Assembly: GCA_000317655.1 (NCBI GenBank)
Contig: CP003940.1
Span: 2,241,547-2,305,546 of the forward strand
Origin: Cyanobacterium stanieri PCC 7202
Lineage (GTDB): Bacteria > Cyanobacteriota > Cyanobacteriia > Cyanobacteriales > Cyanobacteriaceae
DNA: 64,000 nt
Reading direction: 5' to 3'
Part shown: positions 29,986 to 40,177 of the stretch, in pieces
Numbering within the stretch: position 1 is the stretch's first letter
How the letters are laid out: every line of letters starts with the position of its first letter
The notes under the pieces: generated by a model
What the model saw: the letters and a program-made list of their open reading frames with translations, nothing else
Told to the model about the DNA's origin: nothing
Database searches by the model: none
Position numbers and translations under genes: made by a program

Positions 29986-30336
29986 ATGAGTAGAGTTAAA
30001 AGAGGTAACGTCGCCCGTAAAAGACGTAATAAAATTTTAAAGTTAGCTAAAGGTTATAGAGGCTCTCATTCTAAGCTATTCCGCATAGCTAATCAACAGG
30101 TGATGAAAGCATTACGTAATGCTTATCGTGACCGTCGTAAGAAAAAAAGAGATTTCCGTCGTCTTTGGATTACCCGTGTAAATGCGGCAGCCAGAATGCA
30201 CGGTATTAGCTACAGTCAGTTAATTTACAAGTTAGATAAAGCTAATATTTCTCTCAATCGCAAAATGTTAGCTCTTTTGGCGGTTCAAGATATGGACGCA
30301 TTCAAAAAAGTTGTAGAATTAGCTCTTCAAGCCTAG
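29986..30336 (+). CDS. rplT: 50S ribosomal protein L20
   Basis: Assembly-critical large-subunit protein that binds 23S rRNA early. It has 116 residues, starting [19 protein letters not shown] and including the [20 protein letters not shown] region. In other bacteria L20 also represses its own operon; no evidence for that is visible here. A terminator follows at about 30363. Confidence 0.96.
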   Translation: MSRVKRGNVARKRRNKILKLAKGYRGSHSKLFRIANQQVMKALRNAYRDRRKKKRDFRRLWITRVNAAARMHGISYSQLIYKLDKANISLNRKMLALLAVQDMDAFKKVVELALQA

Positions 30337-30362
30337 ATTTATTCTATGGTATAAAATAAGGT

Positions 30363-30402
30363 GTTCTTTAGCTGTTATAAGGCTTAGGAACACTTTTTTT
30401 AT
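30363..30402 (+). terminator. Terminator after rplT
   Basis: GTGTTC and GAACAC form a 6-bp stem around a loop of about 20 bases, directly followed by a run of seven T. The stem is modest and the T run is good. Confidence 0.55.
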
Positions 30403-30469
30403 GCTTGTGATAGTGTGAGGCTAAAAATTTGTTTAGAATTGATATTAGTAATACTTTAGATATAGAATT

Positions 30470-30709
30470 ATGACCTTAACAGAATTACTACCTAAATTAC
30501 ACTACTTATCACAAAGTGAAAAGTTAATGGTTATCAAATTTTTAGTGCAAGAGTTAGAGTCCGAACTAGAAAATTTAACTTCTAGCGAGTCAATTTTTTT
30601 ATCCTCCTCAGATTGGCAAAAAATTACAACCTTAATATGTAATCCCCCATCTCCTACTCAATCTTTACTATCGGCGATTGAACGATATAGTAAGGAGGTA
30701 ACGAGTTAG
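30470..30709 (+). CDS. TacA-like antitoxin with atypical N terminus
   Basis: A 79-residue protein directly upstream of a GNAT toxin gene. Its C-terminal part (about 41-77, IFLSSSDWQK...NPPSPTQSLLSAIERY) closely follows the toxin-neutralising tail of TacA/DUF1778 antitoxins (FLSEEDW...NPPxPN). The N-terminal part (LTELLPKLHYLSQSEKLMVI) does not look like the usual ribbon-helix-helix and resembles another cyanobacterial antitoxin N terminus. It overlaps the toxin start by one base. Confidence 0.7.
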   Translation: MTLTELLPKLHYLSQSEKLMVIKFLVQELESELENLTSSESIFLSSSDWQKITTLICNPPSPTQSLLSAIERYSKEVTS

Positions 30710-31212
30710 TGACTTGGTCATTTTGTGAAGTGACAAATCCTAGCCTTAATCGCTCTTTGTTCGATTGTGGTATTTGTGAACTAAATGATTATTTACAAAG
30801 ATATGCTAAACAAAATCATAAGAAAGGCATTGCAAAAACTTGGGTAATTGTTAATATTAATTTTCCAGAAATTCCCCTTGGTTATTATTCTTTAAGTATG
30901 GCAGAAGTCAAAAGAGATAGTTTATCCGATGAAATGAAAAAAGGTTTGCCTCGTTATCCTTTACCAGTCATCAAAATTGCTAAATTAGCAGTTGATCAAG
31001 ATTCTCAGGGACAAGGGTTGGGAGAATTATTATTAGTAGATGTTTTTCAAAGAAGCCTTAAAATTTCTAAGGATATTGGAGTTATTGGTTTTTTAGTTGA
31101 TGCCATCAATGAAAAGGCAAAGGAGTTTTATCTTAAGTATGGTTTTACGTCTTTGATTGATTCTCCTTTATCTTTATTTTTGCCGATGGGTTCTATTTCC
31201 AGTTTGTTTTAA
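30709..31212 (+). CDS. GNAT-family toxin of a TacAT-like module
   Basis: Acetyltransferase toxin related to TacT/AtaT, which acetylate the amino acid on charged tRNA and stop translation. The 167 residues show AKLAVDQDSQGQGLGELLL, the acetyl-CoA loop of GNAT enzymes, and AKEFYLKYGF near the C terminus with the conserved tyrosine. The start codon GTG overlaps the antitoxin stop TAG by one base and has AAGGAGG about 9 bases upstream, so translation is tightly coupled. Specific tRNA target unknown. Confidence 0.8.
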   Translation: MTWSFCEVTNPSLNRSLFDCGICELNDYLQRYAKQNHKKGIAKTWVIVNINFPEIPLGYYSLSMAEVKRDSLSDEMKKGLPRYPLPVIKIAKLAVDQDSQGQGLGELLLVDVFQRSLKISKDIGVIGFLVDAINEKAKEFYLKYGFTSLIDSPLSLFLPMGSISSLF

Positions 31213-31269
31213 AAAAAGGAAATTGCACCTCATACATTGACCATTTTCGATTATTTTTATTTATTATTT

Positions 31270-32664
31270 ATGAATCCTAAAATTTCTCCCCGTCAATTGG
31301 CATTTTTTGCTTTACAAGACGTTTATGGAAATAAAGCCTATACTGATATTGCTTTAGAAAGAATTTTGAGTAAACATCAAGGCATTAGGGGGGTTGATAA
31401 GGGTTTAGTTTCGGAATTGGTGTATGGAATTGTCAGAAGAAAAAGAACTCTTGATAGTTTGGTAAATCAACTAGGAACAAAAAAAGCCAGTAGGCAACCT
31501 TTACCATTAAGAATTATTTTACATTTAGGTTTGTATCAATTAAGGTATCTGGATAAAATTCCTCCTTCGGCGGCGGTAAATACTAGCGTGGAGTTGGCAA
31601 AGGCTAATGGTTTAGGAAAGTTATCGGGGGTGGTTAATGGTATCTTACGTTCTTATATTAGAAAATCGGCAATAGAAGATCCTTTGGTTTTACCTTCGGA
31701 GTTGGTGCCTAAGTTGGGGGTTAAGTATAGTTTTCCCGATTGGATTGTGGAGATTTTTTTAAAGCAGTTGAATGTGAAGGAAACTAAAAAACTTTTGCAG
31801 TGGTACAACGAATCCCCTTGTTTGGATTTAAGGGTAAATACTTTGAAAACTAGCACTGAGGAGGTAAAAAATTTTTTGGATGCTGATGGTGTTAGCTGTG
31901 AATTTGTGCCTCATTTACCCCAAGCATTAAGGTTGTCTTCGGCGGGTAATGTGCGTAATTTGAAGGGTTTTGCAGATGGTTTATTTTCGGTGCAAGATAG
32001 TAGCGCTCAATTAGTGGGTCATTTTTTGGCTCCTGTGAGGGGGGAGACAGTTTTTGATGCTTGTGCTGCTCCTGGGGGAAAAACGACTCATATCGCCGAA
32101 TTAATGGGGGATGAGGGAACTATTATTGCTTGTGATAATATTTCTTCTCGGTTAGAGAAGATTACGGAGAATGTGCAACGGCTAGGTTTGAAGTCTGTAC
32201 AGGTGAGAGAGGGGGATAGTAGTGAATGGGAATTTTGTGAGGAAAAAGATAAGTGCGATCATGAAATGGCGCTTTGCGATCGCATCTTAATCGATGCCCC
32301 ATGTTCTGGGCTAGGTACATTACATAAACGTCCTGATATTCGTTGGCAACAAAAACCAGAAAAAATTAAAGAATTAGCCAAGAAACAATTAGCTATTTTG
32401 AGTAACATGGCAAAAGGAGTCAAAAATAATGGTTGCTTAGTTTATGCGACTTGTACTCTCAATCCCATGGAAAATGAAGAGGTCATCGAAGCCTTTTTAG
32501 AATCTCATCCTGATTGGCATATTGTTACAGAAAGAAATAATTTAACCGCAAATTTTTCGATAACATTGAAGGGGGCAATAAAAATTTTCCCTCACCGTCA
32601 TAATATGGATGGTTTTTTTATGATTAAACTAGCTAAGGGAGAAGCCGATGAATACAGCAAATAA
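31270..32664 (+). CDS. rsmB: 16S rRNA m5C967 methyltransferase RsmB
   Basis: S-adenosylmethionine-dependent rRNA methyltransferase. The N-terminal NusB-like RNA-binding domain (about 1-130) is followed by the Rossmann domain with FDACAAPGGKTTHIAELM, DAPCSGLGTLHKRPDIRW and ATCTLNPMENEEV, which carry the two catalytic cysteines. ATG 31270 (MNPKISPRQLAF) fits the family; the upstream start at 31237 adds 11 unlikely residues. Its end overlaps the next gene by 17 bases. Confidence 0.92.
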   Translation: MNPKISPRQLAFFALQDVYGNKAYTDIALERILSKHQGIRGVDKGLVSELVYGIVRRKRTLDSLVNQLGTKKASRQPLPLRIILHLGLYQLRYLDKIPPSAAVNTSVELAKANGLGKLSGVVNGILRSYIRKSAIEDPLVLPSELVPKLGVKYSFPDWIVEIFLKQLNVKETKKLLQWYNESPCLDLRVNTLKTSTEEVKNFLDADGVSCEFVPHLPQALRLSSAGNVRNLKGFADGLFSVQDSSAQLVGHFLAPVRGETVFDACAAPGGKTTHIAELMGDEGTIIACDNISSRLEKITENVQRLGLKSVQVREGDSSEWEFCEEKDKCDHEMALCDRILIDAPCSGLGTLHKRPDIRWQQKPEKIKELAKKQLAILSNMAKGVKNNGCLVYATCTLNPMENEEVIEAFLESHPDWHIVTERNNLTANFSITLKGAIKIFPHRHNMDGFFMIKLAKGEADEYSK

Positions 32665-33076
32665 AACAAAACTATTGATGAAAATTGTCATAGGTGCTGC
32701 TTGGATTGATGGCATTATTCATGAAGAAGAAAGGGAATATTTAAAAAAAATGGCTCAAGAAACTGAGCTAATTAATGACCCAGAAATTAAACGTTTATTA
32801 TCAGAAATTAAGCCTATTTCTATTAATCAATGTTATGAATGGTTGGAACTTTATTTAGGTAAAACACATAGTAAAAAAGACTATCAAAAATTACTAGAGT
32901 CAGTTAGTGGTTTGGTTTATAGTGATGGCGATATTGATGTAGAAGAAGCAAAGTTATTACACTATTTACAAGACTTAGATCCTCAAAATCAAAGCCCCCA
33001 ATCAATTTTTAAGGGGCTTTTAAATTCTGTAAAAAAAATGTATCACCAAGCTGTTAAGAATAGTGAAATTATTTAA
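32648..33076 (+). CDS. TerB-like protein
   Basis: A 142-residue all-helical protein of the TerB/DUF533 type. It contains two repeats of the acidic metal-binding pattern, GAAWIDGIIHEEEREYLKKM and SGLVYSDGDIDVEEAKLLHY, as in TerB. The role is unknown; TerB proteins are linked to stress responses and membrane-associated processes. Overlap with the rsmB end implies translational coupling. Confidence 0.75.
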   Translation: MNTANKTKLLMKIVIGAAWIDGIIHEEEREYLKKMAQETELINDPEIKRLLSEIKPISINQCYEWLELYLGKTHSKKDYQKLLESVSGLVYSDGDIDVEEAKLLHYLQDLDPQNQSPQSIFKGLLNSVKKMYHQAVKNSEII

Positions 33077-33107
33077 CAAATTAATATAAAATAAATCATT
33101 ATCTACA

Positions 33108-34019
33108 TTAACGCTGTTTTTCTAATAAACAATTACTAAATAAAGGAATGGCGGATAATATTTTGAGGTTTTCTGTCACCCAAACCAAAGATATGTCCTC
33201 TATTTGATTTTGATCATAAGTGACAATGGAATAGTTGTGGGCTTTGATACCATCAAATTCCTGAATCCGAGGGGTTGAGGCAGCGTTAAGATAAATGGTT
33301 CGGTGTTGATCTTGGTTTATAATAGTCCTTAGTCTTTGTTTCGTATGTCTAAGGCGATGGTGCATGTGTCCAAAGGTAACAAGGCTGATGGTTTTATCTA
33401 ATTGACGGCTAAGGGCGATCGCACCTTGAAAATCAGGATCTCCAAAATCACCACCAATGGGATTCCAATCCTTACCACAAGTATCTTCAGGATTCCCACC
33501 CAAACCAAAAGGGCCATTATGACCAATAAAAATAAGATTAGATTGAGTAGTTAATTGACACTGAGAAAATATCCTTCGACTAGAATCCTCAAAACCATAA
33601 ACCCCATAACGTTGCTCATAAAAATCTTTACACTTCCATTTTGAACCACCCCAACTAAATGGGCGACTCCCCACCACCGACAATTGTAAATCGGGAAAAT
33701 CTAACTTACCATAACCCACATGAACATTCCCCAGTATATCTAACTGTTGTTGCACCCGATCCTCTTTGCTATGATCATAAGGAGACTTCTTCCTTCCCCA
33801 TGCCGTCGCTGAATACCAAGCGTCATGATTACCCAACACCACCGCTTTAGGAATCCCTAACTTTGCCACTCGACGCACAACATCAATGGATTCATTACCA
33901 AAATCCCCCACAAACAAAACTAAATCAACACCTAAATAATCAAGAATTTCATCATCCACCCCATTCCACTGATCATGAACATCTCCAATTACAGCAACTT
34001 TTATCTTTTTATATACCAT
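33108..34019 (-). CDS. Calcineurin-like metallophosphoesterase
   Basis: Predicted two-metal phosphoesterase of a family found mainly in cyanobacteria and plants. The 303 residues show all the motifs: GDVHDQW, FVGDFGNES, VLGNHDAW, IGHNGPFGLG and TFGHMHH. It has no C-terminal capping domain of the SbcD type and no SbcC neighbour, so it is not SbcD. The substrate cannot be told from sequence. It is convergent with the TerB-like gene. Confidence 0.85.
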   Translation of the reverse strand: MVYKKIKVAVIGDVHDQWNGVDDEILDYLGVDLVLFVGDFGNESIDVVRRVAKLGIPKAVVLGNHDAWYSATAWGRKKSPYDHSKEDRVQQQLDILGNVHVGYGKLDFPDLQLSVVGSRPFSWGGSKWKCKDFYEQRYGVYGFEDSSRRIFSQCQLTTQSNLIFIGHNGPFGLGGNPEDTCGKDWNPIGGDFGDPDFQGAIALSRQLDKTISLVTFGHMHHRLRHTKQRLRTIINQDQHRTIYLNAASTPRIQEFDGIKAHNYSIVTYDQNQIEDISLVWVTENLKILSAIPLFSNCLLEKQR

Positions 34020-34165
34020 TAAACTAATATCTTTTTATTTACCTTTCTTAATATTGTTACCTAAAATTAACAAAAGTTACAGCCTAATTCTCAGGATAAT
34101 AAAAATGTCTGAATGTGATAATATATCAAAGTAATAAAAGCTCAATATATTAATAAATTTTTACT

Positions 34166-34693
34166 ATGTATGATAATCTTCCAGTAGTTTATATCTCTAT
34201 TTTACTTGGGATATTAGCCATTGTTGCCGTGATTTTATTAAGACAAATTATAAAAACAAGAAAAGTAGAAAATCGATTTTCTAGCTTACAAAAAAAGCTA
34301 ACAAAAGAAAGGGGAACAGCAAAAGAATACTACGAATTAGCTAGTATTTATCTTGATAAAAAATTATTTGTTCAAGCAGTACAGTTATTACAAAAAGCCT
34401 TAAAAGTAGCTGATGAAATAGAAGAAGAAAATAAAGCATTGATTTATAATGCTTTAGGTTTTGCCCATTTTTCCCAAGAACAATATGACATTGCTATTCG
34501 GAACTATAAAGAAGCAATCAAATTATATCCTGAATATACCATTGCTTTAAATAATTTAGGTAATGTCTATGAGAAAAAACAATTAACAACTCAAGCATTA
34601 GATACTTATAAAGAAGTTTTAAAAATTGACGAGAAAAACTCTATTGCCAAAAGAAGAGTAGAATCTTTAGAAAAAAGATTTGTTACCAAATAA
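34166..34693 (+). CDS. Membrane-anchored TPR protein
   Basis: Protein-interaction module of 175 residues. One N-terminal helix (about 7-25, VYISILLGILAIVAVILL) is followed by a charged linker and about three TPR units (AKEYYELASIYLDKKLFVQA, ALGFAHFSQEQYDIAIRNYK, NNLGNVYEKKQLTTQALDTY). Small anchored TPR proteins of this shape often assist photosystem or complex assembly in cyanobacteria, but no partner is evident. Confidence 0.78.
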   Translation: MYDNLPVVYISILLGILAIVAVILLRQIIKTRKVENRFSSLQKKLTKERGTAKEYYELASIYLDKKLFVQAVQLLQKALKVADEIEEENKALIYNALGFAHFSQEQYDIAIRNYKEAIKLYPEYTIALNNLGNVYEKKQLTTQALDTYKEVLKIDEKNSIAKRRVESLEKRFVTK

Positions 34694-34774
34694 ATTATCA
34701 TAAATTTTCTAGGGTGATAATTATCACCCTTTGCTATCTAAAAATAATTGAAAAAATACAATTCAAATATCAAA

Positions 34775-36013
34775 CTATTTTGTATCAAGAGAAAAATTGA
34801 CCTCTTTTTTATTAAAAGGGAGGTCATTGTTTATGGCATCAATTTCCTCCTGTTGAGCAAAATTAATTTCATCAATATAATGTTTTAAAATACTGCTCAT
34901 ACGTTGATTATAAAATCGGTGCATACTATAATTAGCAGTGGCAGGGAAGCCCCGACGACGTTTATGACTACCCCCTGCACCGGGATCATACATTTTTATC
35001 CCTTGACTAATAGCCCACTCAATGGGTTTATAATAGCAAGTCTCGAAGTGTAAACAATCATATTCCTCCAAGCTACCCCAATAACGTCCATAAAGATTGT
35101 CCCCCTTACGAACACAAAAAGACATCCCCACAGGATGATTTTCATTACCCTCTTCAAAGGCGACGACTAACATAAGACGATGGCTATAGGATGGATATAG
35201 TTGTTCAAAAAACTTTTTGGTTAAATATTTACTACCCCAATAAAACTTATTACAGGTACTACTATAAAACTGGTAAATATAAGGATATAAGTAATGGGGG
35301 ATTTCTTTTCCTACCAGATTTTTCGTAACTAAACCTGCTTTTTGAACTAATTTTCTTTCCCGTTTAATATTTTTGCGCTGATTGGAATTAAATATTTTAA
35401 GATAGTCATCAAAGGTTGTAAAGTTGCGTCCTGCATAACAGTTTCCATCAGGATCACCCCATATATATCCATGGTGCATCCATGGTTCAAAACCAAATTT
35501 ACCAATCATGGATTTCCATTGAGGATCAACAAAAAGAAAATTACACCCTGACAGCCTATTTTTAACACAAAAATGATCGATCGCACCGACCATCATTTCT
35601 GTAATCTCTTCCTCATTTTCGCCACTAGCAACCAAAAAACGATAACCTACCGCAGGGGTAAAAGGAGTCATACCAAGGAGTTTAGGATAATATTGTATTC
35701 CCAATCGATAAGCTAAATCCGCCCACTGATGATCAAAAACAAACTCCCCATAACTATGCCCTTTGATGTATAAAGGGGCCCCTGCCACTAACTTGTTATC
35801 ATGCCACACTGTCAAATGGCAAGGTTGCCAACCAGTCAGAGGCTTCACACTTCCAGAAGTTTCTAAATTATTTAACCATTCCCATTCCAAAAAAGGAGTT
35901 GCCAAGGGTATTGCCATCTCATCCCACGCTGACTGAGGAATTTCTGCCATGTGCTGATGCCAACGGATAGTATAAGGGGGGGTTTTCTTTTTATTAAAAA
36001 TTTTATCCATCAT
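34775..36013 (-). CDS. FemAB-like acetyltransferase-fold protein (DUF482)
   Basis: A 412-residue protein of the DUF482/FemAB-like family, with the GNAT fold duplicated as in peptidoglycan aminoacyltransferases. Seen: FLEWEWLNNLE near the start, FVFDHQWADLAYRLG, the RKNIKRERKL segment and GAGGSHKRRRGFPA close to the end. The biochemical role is not established; bacterial members are usually named peptidogalycan or N-acetyltransferase-like. Two consecutive ATG codons make the exact start ambiguous by one residue. Confidence 0.8.
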   Translation of the reverse strand: MMDKIFNKKKTPPYTIRWHQHMAEIPQSAWDEMAIPLATPFLEWEWLNNLETSGSVKPLTGWQPCHLTVWHDNKLVAGAPLYIKGHSYGEFVFDHQWADLAYRLGIQYYPKLLGMTPFTPAVGYRFLVASGENEEEITEMMVGAIDHFCVKNRLSGCNFLFVDPQWKSMIGKFGFEPWMHHGYIWGDPDGNCYAGRNFTTFDDYLKIFNSNQRKNIKRERKLVQKAGLVTKNLVGKEIPHYLYPYIYQFYSSTCNKFYWGSKYLTKKFFEQLYPSYSHRLMLVVAFEEGNENHPVGMSFCVRKGDNLYGRYWGSLEEYDCLHFETCYYKPIEWAISQGIKMYDPGAGGSHKRRRGFPATANYSMHRFYNQRMSSILKHYIDEINFAQQEEIDAINNDLPFNKKEVNFSLDTK

Positions 36014-36271
36014 AACCTTGACACTAAAGTAATAGTTGATGTATTCTCACCCGACTTGACGAGAAATACAAGTGTATTAATTGTGATATTAAAACTACTT
36101 TTTATAGTGTAGTAGGTTATTCATTCCCATTGACGGTTAATTGTCCCCCACTGAGATAAAAATATTTACTTAATATTATTTGCATTTTGTAACAAAGGTT
36201 TGTTAATTTTTTGACCCCCACGGACTATTTAATATTTAAAATGGTGAGAAGATAAATTTTTATAATAAAAC

Positions 36272-37441
36272 ATGATTAAATTAGCTCAAAGAATTGCCCA
36301 AGTTAATCCCTCTATTACTTTAACTATTACCGCTCAGGCAAAGGCGATGAAGGCTCAAGGGTTGGATGTATGTAGTTTTAGTGCGGGGGAGCCTGATTTT
36401 GATACCCCCGAACATATAAAAGAAGCGGCAAAAAAAGCCCTCGATGAGGGTAAAACCAAATATGGGGCGGCGGTTGGTGAGCTACCGTTACGAGAGGCGA
36501 TCGCCCATAAATTACAAACAGACAACAACCTCAATTATCAACCAGAAAATATCATCGTCACCAATGGGGGAAAACACTCTTTATATAACCTAATGATGGT
36601 ATTAATTGAAGCAGGAGACGAGGTCATTATTCCTGCCCCCTATTGGTTGAGCTATCCTGAAATGGTGACTTTGGCAGGGGGAACATCGGTCATCGTTCCC
36701 ACCACTGCCGAGAATCAGTACAAAATCACCCCAGACCAGTTAAAAGCAGCCATTACCTCAAAAACTAAGTTATTTGTCCTTAACAGCCCTTCTAACCCCA
36801 CAGGGGCTGTGTATAGCCCCCAAGAAATTAAGGCTCTAGCCCAAATAATTATTGATCATGACATCCTCGTAGTATCCGACGAAATCTATGAAAAAATCCT
36901 CTATGATGACACTACCCATCTAAGTATCGGCTCGGTTAATGAGGAGATTTTTAAACGTACCATCACCAGTAATGGTTTTGCCAAAGCCTATTCCATGACA
37001 GGATGGCGTGTGGGTTATGTAGCCGCACCCACCGAGATTATCAAAGCCATGGTCAAAGTTCAGGGGCATAGTACCTCCAATGTTTGCACCTTTGCCCAAT
37101 ATGGTGCGATCGCCGCCCTCACCTCATCCCAAGACTGTGTCAAAACCATGTTAGACGCTTTTAGCCAAAGAAGAAAAATTATCTACGAAGCTATCAACAG
37201 CATACCCTCTATCAGCGCCCCCATGCCCCAAGGAGCATTTTATCTCTTTGTGGATATAAGTGCCACAGGATTAACCTCCCTCGACTTCTGCACAAAATTC
37301 CTCCAAGAAGAAAACGTCGCTACCATTCCCGGTATCGCCTTTGGGGAAGATAGATGTATTCGTTTTTCCTACGCCACCGACATGGCATCCATCAACAAAG
37401 GATTAGAAAAATTTAGCCAATTCGTTCAAAAACTAACCTAA
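36272..37441 (+). CDS. aspC: PLP-dependent aminotransferase, aspartate type
   Basis: Class I fold aminotransferase that moves amino groups between aspartate or glutamate and 2-oxo acids; members of this subgroup may also use prephenate. The 389 residues contain [21 protein letters not shown], the PLP lysine at about 238 in [17 protein letters not shown], and the C-terminal substrate arginine in RCIRFSYA. Full length, with family-typical start [13 protein letters not shown]. Confidence 0.87.
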   Translation: MIKLAQRIAQVNPSITLTITAQAKAMKAQGLDVCSFSAGEPDFDTPEHIKEAAKKALDEGKTKYGAAVGELPLREAIAHKLQTDNNLNYQPENIIVTNGGKHSLYNLMMVLIEAGDEVIIPAPYWLSYPEMVTLAGGTSVIVPTTAENQYKITPDQLKAAITSKTKLFVLNSPSNPTGAVYSPQEIKALAQIIIDHDILVVSDEIYEKILYDDTTHLSIGSVNEEIFKRTITSNGFAKAYSMTGWRVGYVAAPTEIIKAMVKVQGHSTSNVCTFAQYGAIAALTSSQDCVKTMLDAFSQRRKIIYEAINSIPSISAPMPQGAFYLFVDISATGLTSLDFCTKFLQEENVATIPGIAFGEDRCIRFSYATDMASINKGLEKFSQFVQKLT

Positions 37442-37477
37442 AAATAATCTCACCTACTCCCCACAAATAATAGCAAA

Positions 37478-37497
37478 CAAGGGGTTTAAACCCCTTG
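37478..37497. repeat. Perfect palindrome after the aminotransferase gene
   Basis: CAAGGGG, TTTAAA and CCCCTTG form a perfect 20-bp palindrome 37 bases after the stop codon. It shares its GTTTAAAC core with the terminator at 9012 and may act as a bidirectional terminator between aspC and ndhS. Confidence 0.5.
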
Positions 37498-37521
37498 CCA
37501 CCAAATGCCCCGTAGTTCCCC

Positions 37522-37549
37522 GTAGGGACGTACCATGATACGTCCCTAC
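37522..37549. repeat. Near-palindromic dispersed repeat
   Basis: A 28-bp near-palindrome (26 of 28 positions symmetric) built on GTAGGGACGTA and TACGTCCCTAC. It is related to 334-353; both copies are followed by a CTGACAAC tail. Confidence 0.5.
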
Positions 37550-37563
37550 CTGACTGACAACCA

Positions 37564-37752
37564 TTATTTACTTGCCTTGGGATCAAAAATTTCTAACTCA
37601 GATAACCTAAAAGTAATCAACTTATCCCAATTACCCCCCTCAAACAAAACAGCCGCCTTGCCATCAGAAACCCTTTGTACTAAACCCTGAAAATCATGAT
37701 AAATATCATCAGGATTATTCACCTTAACCACGGAACCGGGTAAAATTATCAT
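37564..37752 (-). CDS. ndhS: NDH-1 subunit S
   Basis: Ferredoxin-docking subunit of the photosynthetic NDH-1 complex, on the cytoplasmic side of the thylakoid membrane. The 62-residue protein has the SH3-like family pattern, [14 protein letters not shown], then [20 protein letters not shown] and [14 protein letters not shown], which are nearly invariant in cyanobacterial NdhS. It lies 87 bases downstream of the FNR frame on the same strand, so the two may share a transcript. Confidence 0.88.
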   Translation of the reverse strand: MIILPGSVVKVNNPDDIYHDFQGLVQRVSDGKAAVLFEGGNWDKLITFRLSELEIFDPKASK

Positions 37753-37839
37753 AATAATAAATCCTAAATCAACAACAAAAAAAGGTAACAGAAGCGGTTA
37801 AACCACTGTCACCCAAAACCTAACACCAAAACCTACCAC

Positions 37840-39050
<1,211 letters not shown>

Positions 39051-39072
39051 TTGATTGTGATTACTAAACTCC

Positions 39073-39381
39073 TTACGCTGATTTCGCTTCTTTTTTCTTG
39101 GTTTCTTTTTCTGCTTTTTCTGCGGGGGCGTTTCCTGCTACGGGAGCAACTACTCCGATGGGGGAAATGTTAACGATCTTACCGCCTAAACGGTTGATAC
39201 GATTCATTTCTTGATTCATGCGAGAATAAGGAACCGCTAGGAAAGAGTTTCCACTTTTGCGAATAGCATACTCTAAGTTGTTGTCACCCTGTTGGGAGAT
39301 GCCAGAAACTTCAAACAAAAAACGACGTTCTTCAACGGCTGGATTTTTAGCAAAAGTTTTTACAACCTTGGTATTTCTCAT
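39073..39381 (-). CDS. Stand-alone CpcD-like linker protein
   Basis: A 102-residue CpcD-domain protein (ERRFLFEVSGISQQG, then FLAVPYSRMNQEM and RINRLGGKIVNI) with a short Lys/Ala-rich tail. It is a tandem paralogue of the PetH N-terminal domain that follows 22 bases later; about 60 of the first 76 residues are identical. It could cap phycobilisome rods or compete with PetH for the same docking site. CAGGAG lies 13 bases before the ATG. Its stop overlaps the ribosome-binding site of the next frame, so the two are translationally linked. Confidence 0.82.
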   Translation of the reverse strand: MRNTKVVKTFAKNPAVEERRFLFEVSGISQQGDNNLEYAIRKSGNSFLAVPYSRMNQEMNRINRLGGKIVNISPIGVVAPVAGNAPAEKAEKETKKKEAKSA

Positions 39382-39621
39382 ATCTTTAATATACTCCTGA
39401 TTGTTATTAAAGTAATCTAAAGTTTGTCTTAAATCGCTTACTATGTCAAGTTTTCACTACATAATGAGCAGTTATTTCTTGACATTTTTAGGCTTGTTTT
39501 AAATCTTACCAAAATTTGTGATCGTTGAATGTTGAGAGTTATCACGGGTTTGTTACCATTGATGGTCATGGATTGTTATAATGTTTCCTAAAATTCTGTC
39601 ATCCAAAACTTAACAATAATT

Positions 39622-40095
39622 ATGAACGTGTCCGGCTTTTTTCAATTTCTTTTAGGGTTCATTATCGGAATTATTTTGTTTGGTGGAGGCATTGCCGGAG
39701 GTGCTTATTATTTTTTGACAAGGGTTGCGGTGGATCCTGCGGATCCCATGGAAATGAATAGTAATAATCAAGAGGAACCACCCGAGGAGGAGTTGACGGT
39801 GGCGGAAGAGATTTCTGAACCCGAGCCCGAACCCGAACCTGAACCCGAACCTGAACCTGAACCTGAAGCGGAGGATTTACCCGAGGGGGCTTTTCGGGCT
39901 ACGGTGACTTGGGATACGGGGTTAATTTTAAGGGCTGAACCGACGGAAAATTCTGAGCGAGTGGGGGGTGTTGCTTATAATCAAGAGTTAATCATCTTGG
40001 GTAGGAGTGATGATAATCTATGGCAACGGGTACGGGTTGCTAATACAGGACAGGAGGCATGGGTTAAGGCTGGAAATGTGAGTCGTATTGATTAA
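39622..40095 (+). CDS. Membrane-anchored SH3-domain protein with Glu-Pro repeat
   Basis: A 157-residue protein with a Gly-rich N-terminal membrane helix (about 8-32) and an acidic linker holding eight Glu-Pro units. A bacterial SH3 domain lies at about 95-155 (GLILRAEPTENSERVGGVAY and LWQRVRVAN...AWVKAGNVSRI). Such domains bind cell-wall or protein ligands outside the membrane; here it is probably periplasmic. The Glu-Pro linker is expected to be stiff and extended. Specific role unknown. Confidence 0.75.
   Translation: MNVSGFFQFLLGFIIGIILFGGGIAGGAYYFLTRVAVDPADPMEMNSNNQEEPPEEELTVAEEISEPEPEPEPEPEPEPEPEAEDLPEGAFRATVTWDTGLILRAEPTENSERVGGVAYNQELIILGRSDDNLWQRVRVANTGQEAWVKAGNVSRID
39817..39864 (+). 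repeat. In-frame hexanucleotide repeat coding (Glu-Pro)8
   Basis: Eight consecutive GAR-CCY units code for Glu-Pro in the SH3 protein. Most units are GAACCC or GAACCT, so slippage could change linker length in two-residue steps without losing frame. Confidence 0.7.
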
Positions 40096-40177
40096 TTTTG
40101 TGATGGTTTATGGACAATTGTTCGGTTTAAGGGACGCTAAGGGTTAAGATGGGGTAAAGAGATATAAGTCGTAATTA

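Noticed and set aside
33108-34019. SbcD assignment for the metallophosphoesterase
   Set aside because: Although sbcC is in the window, this protein lacks the SbcD capping domain, is 30 kb away, and its motifs fit a separate cyanobacterial family.
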